From CAYJPV01 sp964396055 (GTDB lineage: Bacteria > Acidobacteriota > Vicinamibacteria > Vicinamibacterales > JAKQTR01), in contig CAYNDV010000110.1 of NCBI GenBank assembly GCA_964396055.1, positions 1-16,016 on the forward strand: a stretch of DNA of 16,016 nt, in the 5' to 3' direction. This document shows positions 11,636 to 16,016 of this stretch, in pieces. The position numbers and the translations under genes are program-made. Within the stretch, counting starts at the first letter, position 1; each line of letters opens with the position of its first letter. The notes under the pieces were generated by a model that did no database searches, had not been told where the DNA came from, and was given only the letters and a program-made list of their open reading frames with translations.

Positions 11636-12307
11636 ATGAACCTCATCGAGATGTGGCAGCAGATGGGCTTCTTCGCCAAGGCCATCGCGTACGTTCTGTT
11701 CATTATGTCGTTCATCGCGTTCGGCGTGGCCATTGAGCGGTACTACACGTTCCTGCAGGCCCGCAAGCAGTCGAAGCTGTACGCGCCGCAGGTGGCCAAG
11801 CACCTCAAGGACGGCCGTCTGAAGGAAGCGGTGGCCCTGTCGCAGAAGAAGGAATTCCGCTACAGCCACCTGGCCAAGGTCGTCCTGGCCGGCCTGAACG
11901 AGTACCAGTTCCAGCAGGAAGGCGGCGCCTCCCTGGACCGGTCGGACGTGGTTGACACGGTCCGCCGCGCCATCCAGCGCGCCACCGCCCTGACGGCCTC
12001 CGACCTGAAGCGCGGCGTGGCCTCCCTCGCCACCATCGGCGCGACGGCCCCGTTCGTCGGCCTGCTCGGCACGGTCGTCGGCATCATCACCGCGTTCCAG
12101 GGCATCGCGGCCACCGGGTCGGGCGGCATCGGCGCCGTGTCGGCCGGTATCGCGGAAGCGCTCGTCGAGACGGCGCTCGGCCTGATCGTGGCCATCCCGG
12201 CGGTGTGGTTCTACAACTACCTCTCGGGCCGCATCGAGTACTTCAACGTCGAGATGGACAACTCGTCGTCGGAGCTCGTGGACTACTTCATCAAGAAGAC
12301 GGCCTAG
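11636..12307 (+). CDS. exbB: ExbB/TolQ/MotA family proton channel protein
   Basis: This is the pentameric inner-membrane scaffold of the proton-driven motor that works with ExbD and TonB. The 223 residues show a first helix at about 13-34, a cytoplasmic domain at about 40-125, and two long helices. The second helix holds GLLGTVVGI at 142-150 and the third EALVETALGLIVAIP at 174-188. T146, E174 and T179 match the channel-lining T148, E176 and T181 of E. coli ExbB with a constant offset of two. An extra Glu at 178 sits one turn from E174. The ATG at 11636 has GGAGG (11621-11625) and a nearer GGAGAG. The 105-base gap after tonB contains no clear terminator or promoter, so it is read as the same operon. 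TolQ is a related alternative, but the tonB neighbour favours ExbB. Confidence 0.92.
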   Translation: MNLIEMWQQMGFFAKAIAYVLFIMSFIAFGVAIERYYTFLQARKQSKLYAPQVAKHLKDGRLKEAVALSQKKEFRYSHLAKVVLAGLNEYQFQQEGGASLDRSDVVDTVRRAIQRATALTASDLKRGVASLATIGATAPFVGLLGTVVGIITAFQGIAATGSGGIGAVSAGIAEALVETALGLIVAIPAVWFYNYLSGRIEYFNVEMDNSSSELVDYFIKKTA

Positions 12308-12331
12308 GTGGTCGCCCGTGGCGGCGTGACC

Positions 12332-12353
12332 GCGCCGGCCGGCTGGCCGGCGC
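12332..12353 (+). other. Perfect intercistronic hairpin between exbB and the first exbD
   Basis: GCGCCGGCC (12332-12340) and GGCCGGCGC (12345-12353) form a perfect all-GC 9-bp stem with the 4-base loop GGCT. It lies 25 bases after the exbB stop and 50 bases before exbD. There is no T-tract after it, so it is not a standard terminator. It could block 3' exonucleases or partly attenuate transcription, which would give more ExbB than ExbD. Confidence 0.75.
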
Positions 12354-12403
12354 CGGGGCGCGCCGTACCGTATGGTTCGGGTTGTAGATAGGAGACGGCA
12401 CCT

Positions 12404-12835
12404 ATGGGTATGGATGTGGGTGGCGCCAAAGGCGGATTGAAGGCGGACATCAACGTCACGCCTCTCGTTGACGTCATGCTGGTGCTGCTGATCATCATGA
12501 TGCTCATCGCACCGATGCTGCAGAAAGGCGTCGATGTGAGGCTGCCGCTGGCGTCCAACAGTTCGGACAAGCCGGAAACGCAGGAACAGACCGTTGTGGC
12601 GGTGACCGCCGACAAGCGGCTGTTCCTCAACGGCATTCCGATCCGTGAGGACGATCTGCGCACGCAGATCGAGGCGGCTCTGGAAGACAAGAAAGAGAAG
12701 ATCGTCCTGATCAAGGGCGACCAGGATGCGCCCTACGCGTCCATCATGGGCACGATGGACCGCCTCCGCGAGGCGAACATCGAGAACATCGGCCTCATCA
12801 CCGAGAAGAAGACCGGCTCGGCAGGAGGTCAGTGA
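12404..12835 (+). CDS. exbD: ExbD/TolR family biopolymer transporter (first copy)
   Basis: ExbD is the dimeric partner inside the ExbB pentamer and carries the proton-binding Asp. The 143 residues start with a short Gly-rich cytoplasmic part, then ADINVTPLVDVMLVLLIIMM (14-33) with the essential transmembrane D23 (D25 in E. coli ExbD). A periplasmic domain of about 100 residues follows, with the family pattern of strand-helix repeats (VVAVTADKRLFLNGIPI, then IVLIKGDQDAPYASIM). Length is normal (about 140). The ATG at 12404 has AGGAG at 12390-12394, nine bases upstream; a second in-frame ATG at 12410 is less well placed. It is preceded by the 12332 hairpin and overlaps the next exbD by one base. 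It shares the VTPLxDV core with the second copy but differs clearly in the periplasmic part. Confidence 0.93.
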   Translation: MGMDVGGAKGGLKADINVTPLVDVMLVLLIIMMLIAPMLQKGVDVRLPLASNSSDKPETQEQTVVAVTADKRLFLNGIPIREDDLRTQIEAALEDKKEKIVLIKGDQDAPYASIMGTMDRLREANIENIGLITEKKTGSAGGQ

Positions 12836-13302
12836 TGGCGCACAAACACCACGGCGCAGAAGACAACGTCAAGGCCCAGGAGCTCCACGCCAGCGCGGAC
12901 ATGAACGTCACGCCGCTGATCGATGTGCTGCTGGTGCTGCTGATCATCTTCATGGCGGCCCTGCCGCTCACGCAGAAGGGGCTCGACATCAACCTGCCGC
13001 TCGAGACCAAGTCCAATGCGACTCCGCAGGACACGAGCAGCCAGATCGTCGTCGAGTACTCCGCCGACCGCCGCATCTCCGTCAACAAGCAGGACGTGAC
13101 GATCGGCGAACTCGAGACGCGGCTCCGCAACATCTTCGAGCAGCGCAAGGACAAGACGATGTTCATCGTGGGCGCGGGCAACCTGCGCTACGGCGACATC
13201 ATCGAGGTCATTGACGCGGCCAAGGGGGCGGGCGTCGAGAAGGTCGGCATCGTCACCGAGGGGATGCGCACGGCGGCTGGCGTGTCAGTCGGCGGGCAGT
13301 AG
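12835..13302 (+). CDS. exbD: ExbD/TolR family biopolymer transporter (second copy)
   Basis: This is a second ExbD of 155 residues. Its cytoplasmic N-terminus is His-rich and longer than in the first copy (MAHKHHGAEDN). The helix is at about 23-44 with NVTPLIDVLLVLLIIF, where D30 is the proton-carrying Asp. The periplasmic domain includes IVVEYSADRRISVNKQDV and MFIVGAGNLRYGDIIEVID. I chose ATG 12835, with AGGAGG (12823-12828) six bases upstream, over GTG 12832, which would be only three bases from it. TGATG makes the stop of the first exbD overlap this start, so the two are translationally coupled. A tonB-exbB-exbD1-exbD2 order is known from Xanthomonas campestris, where the second ExbD has a distinct, non-iron role. 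Whether the two copies here form one mixed dimer or two complexes is open. Confidence 0.92.
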   Translation: MAHKHHGAEDNVKAQELHASADMNVTPLIDVLLVLLIIFMAALPLTQKGLDINLPLETKSNATPQDTSSQIVVEYSADRRISVNKQDVTIGELETRLRNIFEQRKDKTMFIVGAGNLRYGDIIEVIDAAKGAGVEKVGIVTEGMRTAAGVSVGGQ

Positions 13303-13326
13303 ACTCGGCCTGAAGCGGGATACCAA

Positions 13327-13371
13327 CGGCCGGTTCGCCCCAGCGCGGGGCGGATCGGTCGTTTTCTTTTT
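13327..13371 (+). terminator. Intrinsic terminator of the tonB-exbBDD operon
   Basis: A 15-bp stem with a few G-U wobbles (CGGCCGGTTCGCCCC at 13327-13341 against GGGGCGGATCGGTCG at 13347-13361, loop AGCGC) is followed directly by TTTTCTTTTT (13362-13371). It lies 25 bases after the second exbD stop and is the only textbook Rho-independent terminator in the window. Confidence 0.93.
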
Positions 13372-13372
13372 G

Positions 13373-13421
<49 letters not shown>

Positions 13422-13427
13422 GGAGGG

Positions 13428-13733
13428 GCGACGCCAGATTGGGGCCGCTGCCCCGGGCACAGCCGCCTTCGTCGCCGCGCGTCGCCGCCCCGCCACACGT
13501 CCCATCACGCCCCCGCACGCCCTTGCACGCCCCCGCACGTCCCGCTCCAGAACAGCCCTGGCGACCTCCAGGACGCCCTCCAGAGGCACGATTCGGTCCG
13601 ACGACGGGGCCAGGTCGGCCGGCTTCGGGACGACCCCCAGGCGCATCCAGGGCGCCCGGCACGCGTGGGTGTCGGCGAGCGCCGTGCCGCCGGCGGCTGA
13701 CGGGGCGCCGGGCCGAAACCACCCCCGTACAGA
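13428..13733. other. Intergenic stretch with a possible gene remnant on the minus strand
   Basis: No intact gene is recognised here. On the minus strand, one frame from about 13727 down to 13535 is open and has a coding-like pattern: almost every codon ends in G or C while second positions are mixed. It gives plausible protein sequence such as MRLGVVPKPADLAPSSDRIV (the ATG is at 13646) followed by PLEGVLEVARAVLERDV. Beyond that the frame runs into the decamer repeat and then the heptad array, where the protein becomes low-complexity. There is no Shine-Dalgarno or convincing start. It could be a decayed gene that once followed the TPR lipoprotein gene, or a chance frame in GC-rich DNA. Confidence 0.3.
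13491..13540. repeat. Decanucleotide tandem repeat, about five units
   Basis: Five consecutive 10-base blocks fit CCNNNCACGY loosely: CGCCACACGT, CCCATCACGC, CCCCGCACGC, CCTTGCACGC and CCCCGCACGT. The block after 13540 no longer matches. Conservation is strongest in the CACG core. Confidence 0.7.
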
Positions 13734-13773
13734 CGTCGAGGCCGTCCTCCCGGTGGGAAGGACGGCCTCGGCG
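13734..13773 (-). terminator. Long hairpin 22 bases after the TPR lipoprotein stop
   Basis: CGAGGCCGTCCT (13737-13748) and AGGACGGCCTCG (13759-13770) pair perfectly over 12 bp and extend by three further pairs on the outside, one of them a wobble. Inside, CCC/GGG can pair with one bulged A, leaving a GGT loop. No T-tract follows on either strand. Position and strength suggest it ends the minus-strand transcript; it would be an equally strong fold on plus-strand read-through RNA. Confidence 0.75.
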
Positions 13774-13795
13774 GGGGTGAGCGGACGGGGCCGGA

Positions 13796-14743
13796 CTACT
13801 GGACGCCCGCGACCTTCTTCTTCTTCAGCTCGATGGCCTCATCGCGCAGCTTGTCGGCTTCCTTGATGAGCGCCTGCTGCTTGGCGGGGTCCTTCTCGAG
13901 GTTGGCCTGCAGCCGGAGCAGCAGGTTCTTGTAGGTCAACGCCTCCATGTAGTCGGACTTGAGGCCGAGGGCCTTGTCGACGGCCTCGACGCCCTTCATG
14001 ACGTAGTCCTTCTTTTCGGCTTCCTTGATGCGGAAGTCGCGGTAGGCCTTGTCCCAGTAGTAGGTCGAAATCGTGTAGTAGGCCTCGGGGTTGTTCGGCT
14101 CGAGGGTGGCGCGCTGGGTCAGGGCTTCGATGGTCTTCTCGAACTCTTCCTGGCGGTTGTAGTAGCCGGCGAGCTGCAGGTAGACGTTCGGATCGTTGGG
14201 CCGGGCTTCCTTCGCCTTCATGAGCGTGCCCTCGGCCTTCTCGTAGTCGCCCGCGTCCTCGTGGATCTTCGCGAGGGCGAAGTAGTTCGAGGTTTCCTGC
14301 GGATCCAGCTCGATCATGCGCTGCACGATGGGCTCGGCCTGGGTGGGATCGTTCACCTTGTCCGGGCCGTACGCGGCCACGAGGTACTCGAGCGCCAGGC
14401 GGCGCATCTTGGGGTCCTGCTCCTTGTCGGCGGCGAGCTTGTAGTTCTCGATCGCCTTGGTCAGGTAGCCGTCGTTCTCGGCCTCGCCCTTGCGGCTGGG
14501 CTTGTAGAGGTTGTCGTAGCTGTTGCCGAGGTAGAAGTAGGCGACGGACAGCTCGGGGTCGGCGTGGACGGCCTCCTCGTAGCGTTCGGCGGCCCTCTTG
14601 TATTCCTGCTGCTGGTACAGGCCGTTCGCTTCCTTGAACGCCTTCTTGGCCTGGAGCTTGCCAACCTGGCCACAGGCCACCAGCGACACGGCGAAGCCCA
14701 CCAGGATCGCCAGCGTTGCGCCCCGCCAGAAACGCCTCTGCAT
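13796..14743 (-). CDS. TPR-repeat lipoprotein
   Basis: This is a 315-residue exported protein with a lipoprotein signal: basic start, hydrophobic core at about 9-22, and lipobox LVAC with the lipidated Cys at 24. From residue 33 onward it is built of TPR-like helix pairs, around 33-66, 66-106, 116-150, 151-184, 185-218 and 219-270. Typical consensus stretches include YFYLGNSYDNLY, ALAKIHEDAGDYEKAEGTL and VYLQLAGYYNRQEEFEKTIE. A Lys-rich helix closes the protein (residues 280-311). It should be anchored to a membrane facing the periplasm and act as a protein-binding scaffold; the partner is unknown. ATG 14743 is preceded by AAGGGGGAT as Shine-Dalgarno. It has its own promoter, a leader of about 134 bases and a 3' hairpin, so it is probably monocistronic. 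Confidence 0.9.
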   Translation of the reverse strand: MQRRFWRGATLAILVGFAVSLVACGQVGKLQAKKAFKEANGLYQQQEYKRAAERYEEAVHADPELSVAYFYLGNSYDNLYKPSRKGEAENDGYLTKAIENYKLAADKEQDPKMRRLALEYLVAAYGPDKVNDPTQAEPIVQRMIELDPQETSNYFALAKIHEDAGDYEKAEGTLMKAKEARPNDPNVYLQLAGYYNRQEEFEKTIEALTQRATLEPNNPEAYYTISTYYWDKAYRDFRIKEAEKKDYVMKGVEAVDKALGLKSDYMEALTYKNLLLRLQANLEKDPAKQQALIKEADKLRDEAIELKKKKVAGVQ

Positions 14744-14844
14744 TGTATCCCCCTTACGCGCGACGCGCGGAATCAAGCGGCCGCAAACGGCCCTCGGAAT
14801 CGGAAAAAGAATCGCGAAGAAAGACGTGCCGACAGGGTGGTAGC

Positions 14845-14873
14845 CCCTCCCGCGAGAGGGAAGAACGCTTCCC
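14845..14873 (-). promoter_or_regulatory. Overlapping hairpins in the lipoprotein 5' leader
   Basis: Two 5-bp stems lie just after the predicted minus-strand start. One pairs 14869-14873 with 14858-14862 (GGGAA/TTCCC). The other pairs 14856-14860 with 14845-14849 (CCCTC/GAGGG). They share bases 14858-14860, so they are mutually exclusive. I could not match this leader to a known riboswitch. Confidence 0.4.
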
Positions 14874-14883
14874 AAGCCGGGCC

Positions 14884-14913
14884 AGTATATCGGTCCAAAA
14901 AAGGGCGAGTCAA
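14884..14913 (-). promoter_or_regulatory. Promoter of the TPR lipoprotein gene
   Basis: Read on the minus strand, TTGACT (14913-14908) and TATACT (14889-14884) are separated by 18 bases that include a T6 run. Each hexamer matches the sigma70 consensus at five of six positions. The predicted start is near 14877. Confidence 0.8.
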
Positions 14914-14957
14914 GCTGCCTCCGGCCGCCGTCCCGCCGCCCTCGCGTCCCGGTTGCC

Positions 14958-14986
14958 TTGACCCCCGCCGGAGCGGTTTCTATGAT
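14958..14986 (+). promoter_or_regulatory. Promoter of the rel/spoT gene
   Basis: TTGACC (14958-14963) and TATGAT (14981-14986) are separated by the optimal 17 bases and each matches five of six consensus positions. The predicted start is near 14993, giving a leader of about 96 bases. The rest of the 14744-15088 gap holds the two leaders and this promoter pair; nothing else is recognised. Confidence 0.8.
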
Positions 14987-15088
14987 GAAGCCACCCCCGG
15001 GACTGTCGAGGCGCTGCGGGTCGGGTCCGGACCGGGAACGACCGCCAGGCCGCACAGCCGCCTCTGGGAGCATTAGACACCGGACACG

Positions 15089-16016
15089 ATGATTCGATTC
15101 GAAGATCTCGTCGGGAAGGCCGAGACCTACATGCCGTCCGAGGACATCGAGACGCTGCGGCGGGCCTACGTCTTCTCGGCCTTCGCCCACAAGGGGCAGG
15201 TCCGGCGATCGGGGGAGGCCTACCTCGTCCACCCGCTCGAGGTGGCGTACTTCCTGGCCGACCTGCGCCTGGATCCGGCGGCCATCGTGGCCGGCCTGCT
15301 GCACGACGTGGTGGAAGACACGCTGACGACGGTGGATCGCCTGGAGGAGCTGTTCGGCAAGGAAGTGGCCCACCTGGTGGAGGGGGTGACGAAGATCAGC
15401 GCGATCCCCTTCTCGTCGAGCGCGGAGCGGCAGGCGGAGAACTTCCGCAAGATGCTGCTCGCGATGGTCGACGACATCCGGGTGATCCTCGTGAAGCTGT
15501 CGGACCGGCTGCACAACATGCGGACGCTGGACGTGATGAGCGAGGAGTCGCGCCTGCGCACGGCCCAGGAGACGCTGGACATCTACGCGCCGATCGCGAA
15601 CCGCCTGGGCATGTCGCGCCTGAAGAACGAGCTCGAGGACCTCGCGTTCCAGCACCTCGAGCCCGATGCCTACCAGGCGCTCCGGGCGCGGGTGGAGCAG
15701 CGGCGCAAGGCGACCGAGGGCCTGATCGAGAGTTTCCGCCGGGCCGTGCGCGCCACCCTGGACGAGGCGGCGGTGCCGGTCGTCGCCATCGACGGGCGCA
15801 TCAAGCGCCTGTACAGCATCCACCTCAAGCTGCGCCGCCAGAAGATCGATCTCGAGCAGGTGTACGACTTCCTCGCGGTCCGCGTGATCACGCCCAGCGT
15901 GAAGGACTGCTACGCGAGCCTCGGCGTGATCCACCACGCGTGGCCGCCGGTGCCGGGGCGGATCAAGGACTTCATCGCCACGCCGCGGCCCAACGGCTAC
16001 CAGTCGCTCCACACGT
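15089..16016 (+). CDS. Bifunctional (p)ppGpp synthetase/hydrolase, partial (N-terminal 309 residues)
   Basis: This Rel/SpoT-type enzyme makes and degrades the alarmone (p)ppGpp in the cytoplasm. The frame continues past the right edge; 309 residues are visible, so the TGS and ACT regulatory domains are outside the window. The hydrolase HD domain is intact: H48, H72-D73 in LLHDVVEDT, and D139 in LVKLSDRLHNM. These keep exactly the spacing of H53, H77, D78 and D144 of the Streptococcus Rel enzyme. The synthetase domain begins near 230, with GRIKRLYSIHLK, YDFLAVRV (D260) and RIKDFIATPRPNGYQSLHT (291-309). RIKD is the RxKD form found in bifunctional Rel/SpoT enzymes, rather than the ExDD of synthetase-only RelA. 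ATG 15089 is chosen from alignment of the N-terminus; the Shine-Dalgarno is weak. Its own promoter lies 100 bases upstream. Confidence 0.95.
   Translation, partial: MIRFEDLVGKAETYMPSEDIETLRRAYVFSAFAHKGQVRRSGEAYLVHPLEVAYFLADLRLDPAAIVAGLLHDVVEDTLTTVDRLEELFGKEVAHLVEGVTKISAIPFSSSAERQAENFRKMLLAMVDDIRVILVKLSDRLHNMRTLDVMSEESRLRTAQETLDIYAPIANRLGMSRLKNELEDLAFQHLEPDAYQALRARVEQRRKATEGLIESFRRAVRATLDEAAVPVVAIDGRIKRLYSIHLKLRRQKIDLEQVYDFLAVRVITPSVKDCYASLGVIHHAWPPVPGRIKDFIATPRPNGYQSLHT

Noticed and set aside
14821..14877. Known riboswitch (such as a cyclic-di-GMP type) in the lipoprotein leader
   Set aside because: I could not fit the leader to any consensus I know; only short local hairpins are supported.
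14744..16012. N-terminal extension of the TPR lipoprotein frame upstream of its ATG
   Set aside because: The extension is antisense to rel/spoT and lacks motifs. The ATG at 14743 has a Shine-Dalgarno and starts a perfect lipoprotein signal.

Overview
This window looks like a chromosomal core segment from a high-GC Gram-negative bacterium, most probably an Acidobacteriota member of the Vicinamibacteria type. The placement is inference. It rests on high GC, a TonB protein with glycine-rich GGVxGG spacers, a divergent membrane pyrophosphatase, TPR lipoproteins and heptanucleotide tandem arrays between genes. No rRNA, tRNA, CRISPR array or insertion sequence was seen.

Layout. Positions 1-2314 (minus strand) hold a D-alanine--D-alanine ligase gene translationally coupled to an exported TPR protein that runs off the left edge. 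A 136-base divergent gap, mostly a 7-base-period repeat array, separates it from a plus-strand run at 2451-10577: tgt, yajC, secD, secF, uppP, a DUF502 membrane protein gene and a membrane-bound pyrophosphatase gene (hppA). All spacings are short or overlapping, so this is probably one operon. It ends in two GC-rich hairpins. A second operon, tonB-exbB-exbD-exbD (10808-13302), has its own near-perfect sigma70-type promoter and a strong intrinsic terminator. Positions 13303-13795 are intergenic, with two more short-period arrays and a stretch on the minus strand of coding-like composition. A minus-strand TPR lipoprotein gene (13796-14743) and a plus-strand bifunctional Rel/SpoT (p)ppGpp enzyme gene (15089 to the right edge) are divergent and appear to be driven by back-to-back promoters.

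How the genes fit together. SecD, SecF and YajC finish protein export using the proton gradient. The TonB-ExbB-ExbD complex uses the same gradient to energise outer-membrane transport. The pyrophosphatase can build that gradient from PPi. Ddl and UppP serve peptidoglycan synthesis. Tgt makes the queuosine precursor in tRNA, and Rel/SpoT sets the stringent response. The common theme is envelope biogenesis and its energy supply.

I do not see a wholly new multi-gene system. The points most worth a second look are the heptad arrays, the divergent pyrophosphatase, the paired exbD genes with an intercistronic hairpin, and the possible gene remnant at 13535-13727.
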